The notes under the pieces: model-generated
Told to the model about the DNA's origin: nothing
What the model saw: the letters and a program-made list of their open reading frames with translations, nothing else
Database searches by the model: none
Translations under genes and position numbers: made by a program
Assembly: GCA_016872725.1 (NCBI GenBank)
Contig: VGZC01000031.1
Span: 1 to 64,000 of the forward strand
Length of the DNA stretch: 64,000 bases
Source: Planctomycetota bacterium
GTDB lineage: Bacteria > Planctomycetota > Planctomycetia > Pirellulales > Pirellulaceae
Direction: 5' to 3'
Part shown: positions 34,152 through 42,355 of the stretch, piece after piece
How the letters are laid out: each line of letters starts with the position of its first letter
How positions within the stretch are numbered: position 1 is the stretch's first letter

Positions 34152-34448
34152 TCACCACTCCACGACGACCGTTTCGCCGAGCCGGATACCGAGCAGTTCC
34201 CGCGCGCTCATTCCGACGATGCGAAGCCGCAGCACGCCGCGATCGTCGAGTACGGCCATGTAGGTCGCTTCGGGCTCCGAGTTCGCTTCGAGGAACATGC
34301 CGACCGTTTCATGCTCGTCGCACCGTATGCGTATCCGTTCGTCGCGGGGCGCATACTGGAGCCGCGGAGCCGAGATATCGGTGATCAGGTCCCCCGTTTC
34401 GCCAAAGGCGATCACTTTTCCTTCGATTCGGCCCGACACGCGTGACAT
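34152..34448 (-). CDS. small protein resembling the C-terminal domain of SAM hydroxide adenosyltransferases
   Basis: A 98-residue protein with 'GRIEGKVIAFGETGDLITDI', which matches the entry of the C-terminal beta-barrel of SAM hydroxide adenosyltransferase (DUF62) proteins (typically G.V...D.FGNLITNI), and a C-terminal 'LLGIRLGETVVVEW' that matches its LGL..GD.V.V end. The N-terminal catalytic domain is missing, so it is a stand-alone barrel rather than an enzyme; it may bind a ligand or partner. Family call is moderate. The ATG at 34448 is the last before conserved sequence; a GGGAG lies almost adjacent. Between gatB and bioA on the same strand. Confidence 0.5.
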   Translation of the reverse strand: MSRVSGRIEGKVIAFGETGDLITDISAPRLQYAPRDERIRIRCDEHETVGMFLEANSEPEATYMAVLDDRGVLRLRIVGMSARELLGIRLGETVVVEW

Positions 34449-34585
34449 CTCCCGGTGGGCGTTCGCGCTGGATCGTGGTCCGCCCCGCCGCCGCTCGGAG
34501 GCACCGATCGACGGACGCCGCATTCTAGGGGAAAGAACCCTCGGATGGGAACCCGGTTCCTCGCTCGGCGTCGCCGTGGGAATCG

Positions 34586-36067
34586 TCACGTTCCGATCAG
34601 CTCGATGCAAATGCGGAGCACTTCGGACGGGTCGGCGTTGGGATTGCGTCTCTTCGCCTGGCCGACCAGCGCGCCGATCGCCTGGCTCTTGCCGGCCTTG
34701 ACGTCGGCGACGATGCGGGGATTCGAATCGACGAGTTCGCGGCAGAGGGCTTCGAGCGCGCTCCGATCGACGGATTCAATGCCCATCGCGCGCATCGCGT
34801 CGACCGCCGACCGGCCCGTCTCGACCATCCGCTGAAAGACGTCCTTGGCTCGGCTGCGCGTCAACTCGCCTCGGTCGACGCGCCGCAGCAAATCGACGAG
34901 TTCGCCGGGGGCGACGGCCAGCCGCCCGATGCCCATGCTCCGCTCGTTCAGAACGCGCAGTACGTCCTGTTGCATCCAATTCGCCGCGCGGCGCGGATCC
35001 CCCAGTTCCCGTGCCACATCGACGAAATACGCGACGAATGCGCGCCCCTGGTGGACGATCAGATCGGCGGCGGCCGCATCGAGGCCCCATTCCCGACCCA
35101 GCCGTTCGCGGATCGCGGCGGGACGCTCGACCATCTCCGCCGCCACCGCGTCGATCCGGGACCGGGGCACAACCACGGGCAAGAGATCGGGCTCGGGGAA
35201 GTAACGGTAGTCGCTCGACTCCTCCTTCCGCCGCATCGCGAGCGTGACCTCCTCGCGGTCGTCCCAGCCCCGCGTCTGTTTGGGCGCCGTCGCCCGTGTC
35301 GCGCCGGTCGCCGTCCATTCGTCGTACTGCCGCGCAACCTCGTACTCGATCGCCCGCTCGACCGCGCGGAAACTGTTCATGTTCTTGATCTCGACGATCG
35401 GCGTTTCGATCACCGAGCCGTGGGGCGACGCGTCGGGCCGCACGTGGAGATTCACGTTCGCATCGACCCGAAGGCTGCCCTCCTGCATGTTGCAATCCGA
35501 CACGTCGAGATAGGTCAGCAGCAGTTTGAGCTCGGTGAGATAGGCCTTGGCTTCGCGCGCGGAACGGATGTCGGGTTCGCTGACGATTTCGAGCAGCGGC
35601 GTGCCCGCGCGATTGAGGTCGATACGGCTGTCCCGCCGCCCTTCATGCTCATCGTGCATGCTCTTGCCCGCGTCTTCCTCGAGATGCACGCGCTGGATGC
35701 GTATGATCCGAGGCGGCCCGTCTCCATGTTCGCCTTCGATCGCCAGACGGCCGTTCCGGGCGAGCGGCAGATCGAATTGGCTGATCTGATAGCCCTTGGG
35801 AAGATCGGGATAGAAGTAGTTCTTGCGATCCCATTTCATGCGATCGGGGATCTCGCCGTCGAGCGCGATTCCCGTGCGGAGCGCGAGTTCGAAAGCGCGG
35901 CCGTTCATGACCGGAAGCGCGCCGGGCAAGCCGAGACAGACCGGACAGGTTCGCGTGTTCGGCGGCGCGCCGAACGACGCGTCGCATCGGCAAAAGAGCT
36001 TCGTGCGGGTCAGCAACTGCACGTGGACTTCGAGTCCCACGACGATTTCGTACGGTACCGCGTTCAT
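34586..36067 (-). CDS. gatB: aspartyl/glutamyl-tRNA amidotransferase subunit B
   Basis: GatB is the tRNA-binding kinase subunit of GatCAB, which converts mischarged Glu-tRNAGln and/or Asp-tRNAAsn to the amide form. The 493-residue product shows YEIVVGLEVHVQLLTRTKLF, the zinc-like CRCDASFG..TRTCPVC, KWDRKNYFYPDLPKGYQISQ, 'SLRVDANVNLHVRP' and 'EIKNMNSFRAVERAIEYEVA'. The C-terminal ~150 residues form the helical YqeY-like tail domain. Length is typical. The start overlaps the gatA stop by 4 bases (ATGA), so the two are translationally coupled. Confidence 0.96.
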   Translation of the reverse strand: MNAVPYEIVVGLEVHVQLLTRTKLFCRCDASFGAPPNTRTCPVCLGLPGALPVMNGRAFELALRTGIALDGEIPDRMKWDRKNYFYPDLPKGYQISQFDLPLARNGRLAIEGEHGDGPPRIIRIQRVHLEEDAGKSMHDEHEGRRDSRIDLNRAGTPLLEIVSEPDIRSAREAKAYLTELKLLLTYLDVSDCNMQEGSLRVDANVNLHVRPDASPHGSVIETPIVEIKNMNSFRAVERAIEYEVARQYDEWTATGATRATAPKQTRGWDDREEVTLAMRRKEESSDYRYFPEPDLLPVVVPRSRIDAVAAEMVERPAAIRERLGREWGLDAAAADLIVHQGRAFVAYFVDVARELGDPRRAANWMQQDVLRVLNERSMGIGRLAVAPGELVDLLRRVDRGELTRSRAKDVFQRMVETGRSAVDAMRAMGIESVDRSALEALCRELVDSNPRIVADVKAGKSQAIGALVGQAKRRNPNADPSEVLRICIELIGT

Positions 36068-37587
36068 TCGAGTTCAGGCCCCCTCGAATGCCAGTCGGTC
36101 GCCGACTGGTACTGGTGGGCCGCCCGCAACAGCGACTCTTCCTGAAAGGGCGGCGCATGCAATTGGAACCCGATCGGAAGCCCGGCCCCATCCGCTCCGC
36201 AGGGAACCGAGATCGCCGGGAGACCCGCGAGGTTCGCGCCGACCGTGAAGAGATCGCCAAGATACATGGCGAGCGGATCGGCCGACCGTTCGCCGATCCG
36301 ATAGGCCGTCGTCGGCGTCGTCGGCCCGATCAACAGGTCGACGCGCTGGAACGCCGCGTCATAGTCCTCGCGGATCAAGCGTCGGACGCGCAGCGCCTTG
36401 ACGTAGTAGCGGTCCTGGTATCCCGCGCTCAACGCGAACGTGCCGAGCATCACGCGGCGCTTGACTTCCAGCCCGAATCCCTCCGTGCGCGACCGCCGAT
36501 AGAGATCGATGAGCGGCGAGTCGTCCGCGTCGCCCGCCGCGCCCGGATCGTCCTCCGCCGCGCCCGGGCCTCGACGCGGCGCGGCCGCCGCGCGGTACCC
36601 GACGTGGATTCCGTCATACCGCGCGAGGTTGCTCGACGCCTCGCACGGCGCGATGACGTAGTAGGCCGCGATTCCATACGCATGATGGGGGAGGTCGACA
36701 TCGACGAGTTCCGCGCCGAGTTCGCGGAACAGGTCCGCCGCCCGCTCGATCGCCGACGCCACCGCCCGTTCGACCCCCTCCGTCCATTGGCCCCGTACGA
36801 CTCCGAGCCGGAGTCCGTTGAGCGGCTCGCCAAGCGCCTGGCGATAGCCCGAAACGGGAACCCGCGCGGACGTGGAATCGCTCGGGTCGTGCCCCGCGAT
36901 CACGCCGAGCAGCAACGCGGTGTCCTCGGCCGTCCGCGCCATCGGCCCGGCCTGATCGAGGCTGCTGGCGAACGCGACCAAGCCGTGGCGGCTCACGCGC
37001 CCGTACGTCGGCTTCAATCCGATGACACCACAAAACGCGGCCGGTTGCCGGATCGATCCGCCCGTGTCGGTTCCGATCGCGAGCGGCGCCTGCCTCGCCG
37101 CCAAACAGGCCGCCGACCCGCCGCTCGACCCGCCCGGCACCCGGCCGATGTCCCACGGATTGCGCGTCGGATGGAACGCCGAGTTCTCCGTCGAGCTCCC
37201 CATCGCGAACTCGTCCATGTTGGTGCGTCCGATCAGGATCGCGTCGGCGGCCCGCAACCGGGCGACGAGCGTCGCGTCGTACGGGGGGTGGAAGTCGGCG
37301 AGCATGCGCGACCCGCATGTCGAACGGACGCCTCTTCCGCAAAACACGTCCTTGACCGCGACCGGGATTCCGGCGAGCGGTCCGAGCGGTCCGCCCGCCG
37401 CGCGGCGGCGATCGATCGCCGCGGCGGAAGCCAACGCGCCCCGTTCGTCAATCGAAAGGAACGCTCCGACCGATGAATCGGTTCGCGCGATCCGGTCCAG
37501 AAACGACCGGGTCAGTTCGACGGCGGAACACGCCCGCGATGCGAGCTTGCCGAGGAGCTCGGTTGCCGTCGCGTCGGTGAGCTCCAT
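36064..37587 (-). CDS. gatA: aspartyl/glutamyl-tRNA amidotransferase subunit A
   Basis: GatA is the glutaminase of GatCAB and supplies ammonia. The 507-residue amidase shows the signature Lys-cis-Ser-Ser triad: Lys79 (VAVKDVFCG), Ser154 (PGGSSGGSAA) and Ser178 (TDTGGSIRQPAAFCG). Other landmarks are RTNMDEFAMGSSTENSAFHP and LKPTYGRVSRHGLVAFASSL. Residues ~333-357 form an Ala/Gly/Asp/Pro-rich insertion in a loop where family members are usually shorter (YRAAAAPRRGPGAAEDD...). It lies between gatC (84-base gap) and gatB (overlap), the common C-A-B order. Confidence 0.96.
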   Translation of the reverse strand: MELTDATATELLGKLASRACSAVELTRSFLDRIARTDSSVGAFLSIDERGALASAAAIDRRRAAGGPLGPLAGIPVAVKDVFCGRGVRSTCGSRMLADFHPPYDATLVARLRAADAILIGRTNMDEFAMGSSTENSAFHPTRNPWDIGRVPGGSSGGSAACLAARQAPLAIGTDTGGSIRQPAAFCGVIGLKPTYGRVSRHGLVAFASSLDQAGPMARTAEDTALLLGVIAGHDPSDSTSARVPVSGYRQALGEPLNGLRLGVVRGQWTEGVERAVASAIERAADLFRELGAELVDVDLPHHAYGIAAYYVIAPCEASSNLARYDGIHVGYRAAAAPRRGPGAAEDDPGAAGDADDSPLIDLYRRSRTEGFGLEVKRRVMLGTFALSAGYQDRYYVKALRVRRLIREDYDAAFQRVDLLIGPTTPTTAYRIGERSADPLAMYLGDLFTVGANLAGLPAISVPCGADGAGLPIGFQLHAPPFQEESLLRAAHQYQSATDWHSRGPELE

Positions 37588-37671
37588 GGCGGATCGACTC
37601 GCTTTCGATCGAGTGACAGCATTCTGTCATGCGGCGGGTTTTCGAGCGGCGTGGGGCGGGCGTCCGACCGC

Positions 37672-37956
37672 CTACAAAACGGCCGGCACCCGGAAGCACG
37701 CGTCATCGTGGTGCGGCGCGTTGGCGAGCGCCTCGTCGCGGGGCAACGATTCGCGCGGCACGTCCTCGTCAAACACGTTCACATAGTCGGCCACATGCGC
37801 AAGGGGCTCGACGCCCGCGAGATCGAGTCGGTCGAGTTGTTCGACGTACGTCAAAATCCGGGCAAGGTCGGCCGTGAGCCGGACGAGCTCGCCGGATTCA
37901 AGTCGAAGCCGAGCCAGCCGGGCCACCTGCGCGACGGCCTCCACATTCAATTGCAT
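37672..37956 (-). CDS. gatC: aspartyl/glutamyl-tRNA amidotransferase subunit C
   Basis: GatC stabilises the GatA-GatB pair. The 94-residue product matches the family length and shows the conserved 'VAQVARLARLRLESGEL', 'LTADLARILTYVEQLDRLDL' and 'GVEPLAHV' followed by LRED-like 'RESLPRDEALANAP'. The ATG at 37956 has a strong ribosome binding site (GGAGG, 8 bases upstream). The frame extends upstream but only the last 94 residues are conserved. First of the gatC-gatA-gatB set on the minus strand. Confidence 0.95.
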   Translation of the reverse strand: MQLNVEAVAQVARLARLRLESGELVRLTADLARILTYVEQLDRLDLAGVEPLAHVADYVNVFDEDVPRESLPRDEALANAPHHDDACFRVPAVL

Positions 37957-38068
37957 GGGTAAGCCTCCGTTGCCCGCCAACGCTCGCCGTTCCCGCCGCA
38001 GGCCCGCGGCGCACCACGCCGCCCTCTCCCGAGGTCCCGGCCGCTCCGGCGAAGGCGTGCCCGTCGGA

Positions 38069-38398
38069 TCAGGAGCCGGCCGCCCCTGCGTTGGCTTTTC
38101 CGGAACCCGTCGATCCGGCAGCAGTCGATCCGGCACCCGTGGATCCGAGACTGAATGGCTTGTGACGGACGGCCTTGCGGACCGCGCCGCTCCGCAGGCA
38201 CTGCGTGCATACGCGCACCGATTGGGTGCCGCCGCGCCGCGTCGTGACCTTGACCCGCTGCAGATTGGGCCGGAATTTCCGCCGCGAGATGCCGGTGACC
38301 TTGGTGCCGACCCCGCCCAGGTACTTCGCCTTGCCTCGCGTCTCGATCTGGTTTCCCATCTGGGGAGACTTCCCGCAGATTTCGCATTGTTGAGCCAT
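38069..38398 (-). CDS. rpmB: 50S ribosomal protein L28 with low-complexity tail
   Basis: L28 binds 23S rRNA in the large subunit. The first ~80 residues match the family: AQQCEICGKSPQMGNQIETR, 'SRRKFRPNLQRVKV' and 'VRVCTQCLRSGAVRKA'. The CxxC pairs (CEIC, CTQC) indicate a zinc-binding (C+) L28. The final ~27 residues (GSTGAGSTAAGSTGSGKANA...) are Gly/Ser/Ala/Thr-rich and absent from ordinary L28, making a 109-residue protein. The ATG at 38398 fits the family N-terminus; AAGGGCG lies upstream. Located 112 bases upstream of gatC. Confidence 0.92.
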   Translation of the reverse strand: MAQQCEICGKSPQMGNQIETRGKAKYLGGVGTKVTGISRRKFRPNLQRVKVTTRRGGTQSVRVCTQCLRSGAVRKAVRHKPFSLGSTGAGSTAAGSTGSGKANAGAAGS

Positions 38399-38613
38399 GG
38401 CACGCCCTTCAGTGGCCGCTTTGCCGTTCCGCCGTCGAAACAAACCGAACGCGGGGGCGCCAGAGGTTCCGGCGCCGAGCCGGTTGATTCTAGCAGGTTC
38501 GACGGAACCCGCAACCCGGAACCCGTCCGCCCGGAGCCGGCGATTTCGGTGAACGGGAACCCAACGGCGCGCGGAAACGCGGAATGACCGCCCCGGTCGT
38601 TCGGGGAATCGGG

Positions 38614-39432
38614 TCACGCGCCGGCGTGCGAATGGCCGAACGGGCGCGTGACGGCGAGGACCTCGTCGTGCACGAGGCCGTTCGAGCCGATGGCTTCGCC
38701 CGAATCGATCGAGGGACGCCCTTGCCAATCGGTGAAGCGGCCCCCGGCCTCCTCGATCACCGGCTGCAAGGCGGCCGCGTCCCAAATATGCATGAGCGGA
38801 TCGACCATCGCCGCCGCGCGTCCGGTCGCCACGAGCGAATAGCCGTAGGCGTCCCCCCAGGTTCGCGTGACCGCCGCTCGGCTCTGCAGGGCATCGAACG
38901 CGGACGCCGCGCCTCGCCTTGCGAAACTGTCGACCTGGGACGTGACGAACAGTCCATCGGACAAGCGGCGCGTCGCGGAGACGCGCGCGGGAACCGGGGC
39001 TTCCCCAACCCCGCGATACCAGCAACCGCCTCCTTGCTCCGCATAGACCGTTTCACCCAGCGCGGGAATATGGATCACGCCGGCGACGCTTCGGCCCGCA
39101 CGCTCCACGCCGATCAGCACGCCGAACAAGGGAACTCCGAAAATAAACGACTTGGTTCCGTCGATCGGATCGACGATCCATCGGAAGCCGGACGAGCCCC
39201 GTGTTTCGCCGAATTCCTCGCCGAGCACCCCATCGTCGGGAAACTCGGCCCCGATCCGGTCGCGCAGCCGGCATTCGGATTCTCGGTCGGCGATCGTCAC
39301 GGGCGACGCATCGGACTTGGTCTCCACTCGCACGTCGGCTCGCCGGAAATAACCCATCGTCACCCGGCCCGCTTCCAGCGCGATGCGGACGGCGCATGCG
39401 AGTCGCCGTGATACGTCGTCCGCCCGACTCAT
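38614..39432 (-). CDS. hisN: inositol-monophosphatase-family phosphatase, histidinol-phosphatase type
   Basis: A 272-residue Mg2+-dependent phosphatase. Motifs: GVLGEEFGETRG, the metal-binding WIVDPIDGTKSFIFGVP, RTWGDAYGYSLVATGRAAAM, and the third-metal region MHIWDAAALQPVIEEAGG. The 'RTWGDAYGY' and 'IWDAAALQP' pattern is that of the HisN subgroup, which dephosphorylates histidinol phosphate in histidine synthesis; an inositol-phosphate role is the alternative. The start overlaps the lspA stop by 4 bases, so lspA and hisN are coupled. Confidence 0.88.
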   Translation of the reverse strand: MSRADDVSRRLACAVRIALEAGRVTMGYFRRADVRVETKSDASPVTIADRESECRLRDRIGAEFPDDGVLGEEFGETRGSSGFRWIVDPIDGTKSFIFGVPLFGVLIGVERAGRSVAGVIHIPALGETVYAEQGGGCWYRGVGEAPVPARVSATRRLSDGLFVTSQVDSFARRGAASAFDALQSRAAVTRTWGDAYGYSLVATGRAAAMVDPLMHIWDAAALQPVIEEAGGRFTDWQGRPSIDSGEAIGSNGLVHDEVLAVTRPFGHSHAGA

Positions 39433-40139
39433 CGCCGCACCTCGTCCGTGCCGATCGAACGCGCCGATCCCGCGCCGCCGCGCCGTCCGCCGCGCGCCCC
39501 ATTCGAGGTCTCGGGTTCCGGGCGCGGCGCGGCGGCGGCCTGAGCGGCGCGGACGCCTTCAACCGAGGCAGGCGACCTTGGGTCGGGCGACCTTGGGTCG
39601 GGCGACCTTGGGTCGGGCGACCGCGGCTCAAGCCGCGCATGGACCATGATCAGGGCCGCGCCGACGACGAGCAGGCTGTCGGCGATATTGAAGTTCGGCC
39701 AGGTATACCCGCGGAACCGGAACAGAATCCAATCGCGGACCTCGGTATGGAATCGATCGGGCGAGCCTGGCGGCGACCACAAGCCAAGGCGATCGTACAG
39801 ATTGCCGAGGATTCCGCCGAGTACGCAGGCGAGTGCGATGGTCAGGAGCCAGTCGCGGGCCCAATCGCGGATGAGTACGAGGTAGAGGACGGCGAGTCCG
39901 GCGATGATCGACAAGGCGGCGAAGAAGGGCGAGCCGCCCGCTCCCATCCCGAACAGCGCGCCGGGGTTCAGCGCCGTCTCGATCCCGAAAAAACCTTCGA
40001 CGATCCACCACTCGGGGTTCGCCTCGGGCATCCCGCGCCACGCGAAGACCCAGTGTTTGGTGAGCAGGTCGATCGAGCACCCGGCGACCGCGATCACCAA
40101 GAAGACGGCCGCGCGCATCGACCGGTTGCCTCGCGCCAT
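39429..40139 (-). CDS. lspA: lipoprotein signal peptidase with repeat-bearing C-terminal tail
   Basis: LspA removes signal peptides from prolipoproteins in the inner membrane. The 236-residue product has about four membrane segments and the catalytic aspartates in 'GILGNLYDRLGLW' and NFNIADSLLVVGAALIM. The first residues after the start include a lone Cys (VAGCSIDLLTKHWVF). The last ~75 residues are a soluble tail with PRSPD repeats, longer than in usual LspA (~160). The ATG at 40139 has an excellent ribosome binding site (GGAGGAGGA). This supports the lipoproteins elsewhere in the window. The dksA-like gene lies 56 bases upstream. Confidence 0.93.
   Translation of the reverse strand: MARGNRSMRAAVFLVIAVAGCSIDLLTKHWVFAWRGMPEANPEWWIVEGFFGIETALNPGALFGMGAGGSPFFAALSIIAGLAVLYLVLIRDWARDWLLTIALACVLGGILGNLYDRLGLWSPPGSPDRFHTEVRDWILFRFRGYTWPNFNIADSLLVVGAALIMVHARLEPRSPDPRSPDPRSPDPRSPASVEGVRAAQAAAAPRPEPETSNGARGGRRGGAGSARSIGTDEVRR
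39571..39626 (-). repeat. 15-bp tandem repeat in the lspA tail
   Basis: Three perfect 15-base units start at 39571, 39586 and 39601, with a partial fourth. They encode DPRSP repeats in the non-catalytic tail of LspA. The period keeps the frame, so copy number could vary without harming the enzyme part. Confidence 0.85.
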
Positions 40140-40195
40140 CCGGTCCTCCTCCCGACCATGGGCGGCTGAATTCGCGTGGTTCCCGATCGCCGAAA

Positions 40196-40567
40196 TCAAC
40201 CCTTCTGGAGTTTTTCAGCGCATTTGACGCAGTGGGGCGTAAAGGGAATCGCGGTCAGCCTGGCTTTCGGGATCTTGCCTTCGCACTCCAGGCACGAACC
40301 ATACGCGCCCTTTTCGATCCGTTCCAGGGCAGCCTCGATTTGGTCGAGCGATTCCTCTTCGCTTTGCATCAGCGACAGCGTGAATTCCTGTTCGAAATTG
40401 TCCGACCCGATATCCGCCATATGGATCGGCATGCTCGACAAGTCCCCGCTCGATTCCGACCGCGTCTTATGAAGGGCCGCCTTCGCCATGGCCGTCACAT
40501 CGCCGCGCAGCCGGGCTCGAAGCGCGAGCAGGATCTCCTTGTACGGCTTCATCTCGGACTTCTTCAT
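40196..40567 (-). CDS. DksA/TraR-type C4 zinc-finger protein
   Basis: A 123-residue protein of the DksA/TraR family, which bind RNA polymerase through the secondary channel and modulate transcription, for example in the stringent response. The C-terminal zinc finger 'YGSCLECEGKIPKARLTAIP' followed by FTPHCVKCAEK supplies four cysteines; a helical hairpin precedes it (DQIEAALERIEKGA). The acidic tip pair typical of E. coli DksA is not obvious, so activity may differ. The ATG at 40567 has GGAG about 9 bases upstream and a strong promoter at 40710-40738, which gives a ~135-base leader. lspA follows after 56 bases, a familiar arrangement. Confidence 0.88.
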   Translation of the reverse strand: MKKSEMKPYKEILLALRARLRGDVTAMAKAALHKTRSESSGDLSSMPIHMADIGSDNFEQEFTLSLMQSEEESLDQIEAALERIEKGAYGSCLECEGKIPKARLTAIPFTPHCVKCAEKLQKG

Positions 40568-40709
40568 GCAAACCGGCTCCACAACTTGATCGGCGATGGA
40601 CGAACGCATTCGAACGGGGAACGCGCGCTCGGAGCGAGCCGCCTCTCTCGAGGCCGGTCGGCGCCCCAACCGCCCGGACGAATGAGGTCGACGCGTCCAG
40701 AACCCATTT

Positions 40710-40738
40710 AGTGTAGGCAGGTCCGAGGGCCTTGTCAA
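40710..40738 (-). promoter_or_regulatory. consensus-like sigma70 promoter of the dksA-lspA-hisN operon
   Basis: On the minus strand a perfect TTGACA (40738-40733) and TACACT (40715-40710) are separated by exactly 17 bases. Transcription would start near 40703. This is the best -35 match in the window. Confidence 0.7.
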
Positions 40739-40794
40739 ACGTCGGCAACGGTCGGCCTTCGACGGGCGACGGCCGCGCGTTGGGCGGTCCGTCC

Positions 40795-40824
40795 TTGTGT
40801 CGGCGGACGGACTTGGCCTAGACT
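40795..40824 (+). promoter_or_regulatory. candidate promoter of thrC
   Basis: TTGTGT (40795-40800) and TAGACT (40819-40824) are 18 bases apart; start near 40831, about 45 bases before the thrC GTG. Each box matches consensus at three or four positions. Confidence 0.4.
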
Positions 40825-40875
40825 AGCCGCGGCGGCCGGGCGAACGAAGGGGAACGCGCGACGCGGGAGGATGAC

Positions 40876-42276
40876 GTGGCGCAGGGCGATGCCGCTTTCC
40901 AACAGTGTATCGCGCCCGACTGCGGGGCTCGTTACGACGTGGCCGAAGTCCGCGTCGCGTGCCCCGCGTGCGGCGGCGCGCTGGACGTGGCCTATGACTG
41001 GAATCGGACACGGCCCCCTCGATCGCTGCGCGCCTTCGAGGCGGAATGGGCGAGGCGATCCGATCCGCTCCGATTCAGCGGGGTCTGGCGGTTCTGGGAA
41101 CTGCTGCCGTTCGTTCCCCGCGAACAGGCCGTGACGATCGGCGAGGGGCAGACGCTCCTGCAGCGCGCCGATGCGCTCGCCGATTTCGTCGGCCTCGCGC
41201 CCAATAACCTCCACCTTCAATACGAGGGTCTGAACCCGTCGGGCAGTTTCAAGGACAACGGCATGGCCGCCGCGTTCGCCCACGCGAAGCTGACCGGGGC
41301 CCGCCGCGCCGCCTGCGCCTCGACGGGGAACACGAGCGCTTCGCTCGCCCTCTACTGCTCCGTCACGCGCCTGATGAAGGCGGTTATCTTTGTCGGCTCG
41401 GGCAAGATCGCGTACGGAAAGCTCTCGCAGGCCCTCGACTATGGAGCGCTGACCGTCCAAATCGCGGGCGACTTCGACGACGCCATGGCCCGGGTCCGCG
41501 AGGTTTGCGTGCGGCTCGGCACCTACCTCGTCAACAGCGTCAACCCGTTTCGGCTCGAAGGCCAGAAGACGATCATGTACCGCGTGCTCGAAGGCCTCCA
41601 CTGGGAACCTCCCGATTGGATCGTCGTGCCCGGCGGGAATCTCGGCAATTCGAGCGCGTTCGGAAAGGCCTTTCTTGAACTGAAGGAGCTCGGCCTGATC
41701 GATCGCGTTCCCCGACTGGCCGTCATCAACGCGGCGGGAGCCGACACGCTCTATGAACTGCACGAACAGCGCAAGGTTCGCTGGAACGGCGGCCGCGTCG
41801 ACCGGTCGCCGGAACGCGCGTATTACGGCGAGCTCGACGCGCGTTCGATCAAGGCGTCGACGATCGCCAGCGCGATCGAAATCCAACGGCCCGTCAATCT
41901 CGCCAAGTGCCTCCGCGCCCTCGACGCCTGTGACGGCGTGGTGCGGCGCGTCACCGATCAGGAGATCCTCGACGCCAAGGCGAAGGTCGGCGCGTGCGGC
42001 ATGGGATGCGAACCGGCGAGCGCGGCGAGCGTGGCGGGGGCCCGGCTCTTGAGGTCCGAGTCGATCATCGGCCCGTCCGATCGCGTCGTGTGCATCCTCA
42101 CCGGCCACCTTCTCAAGGATCCGACGGCGACCGTCGCGTACCATTCGACCGATCAGGAGCAGTTCAACGAGATCCTCGCGAAACGGGGCGTGCGTCGCGC
42201 GGCGTTCGCCAACCGGGCGGTCGCGGTCCGCAACGAACTCGACGACATCATCCGCGCGATCCAACTCTACAGCTAA
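40876..42276 (+). CDS. thrC: threonine synthase
   Basis: ThrC converts O-phosphohomoserine to threonine using PLP. The 466-residue product starts at a GTG with GGGAGG 5 bases upstream. An N-terminal zinc-ribbon-like stretch (CIAPDC...CPACGG) is followed by the fold-type II core: [10 protein letters not shown], the PLP lysine in [25 protein letters not shown] and the phosphate loop region [20 protein letters not shown]. The stop codon TAA lies in the first unit of a 17-bp tandem repeat. dapB starts 79 bases later, so the pair likely shares a transcript for aspartate-derived amino acids. Confidence 0.93.
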   Translation: MAQGDAAFQQCIAPDCGARYDVAEVRVACPACGGALDVAYDWNRTRPPRSLRAFEAEWARRSDPLRFSGVWRFWELLPFVPREQAVTIGEGQTLLQRADALADFVGLAPNNLHLQYEGLNPSGSFKDNGMAAAFAHAKLTGARRAACASTGNTSASLALYCSVTRLMKAVIFVGSGKIAYGKLSQALDYGALTVQIAGDFDDAMARVREVCVRLGTYLVNSVNPFRLEGQKTIMYRVLEGLHWEPPDWIVVPGGNLGNSSAFGKAFLELKELGLIDRVPRLAVINAAGADTLYELHEQRKVRWNGGRVDRSPERAYYGELDARSIKASTIASAIEIQRPVNLAKCLRALDACDGVVRRVTDQEILDAKAKVGACGMGCEPASAASVAGARLLRSESIIGPSDRVVCILTGHLLKDPTATVAYHSTDQEQFNEILAKRGVRRAAFANRAVAVRNELDDIIRAIQLYS

Positions 42277-42340
42277 TTCGAGCACACAGCGAATTCGAGC
42301 ACACAGCGAATTCGAGCACACAGCGAATTCGAGCACACGG
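42275..42340 (+). repeat. 17-bp tandem repeat between thrC and dapB
   Basis: The unit AATTCGAGCACACAGCG is repeated at 42275, 42292 and 42309 exactly, with a 15-base partial copy at 42326-42340. The thrC stop codon (42274-42276) falls in the first copy, so the repeat begins where the gene ends. The period is not a multiple of three. Confidence 0.9.
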
Positions 42341-42355
42341 AACGGGAGCGTCACG

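Larger units (their letters stand above)
40568..40875. promoter_or_regulatory. divergent promoter region of dksA-like gene and thrC
   Basis: These 308 bases carry both promoters listed separately (minus 40710-40738, plus 40795-40824), 56 bases apart and facing away from each other. No coding frame is plausible. The minus-strand leader (~135 bases) is long enough for regulation, but no recognised riboswitch is seen. Confidence 0.6.
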
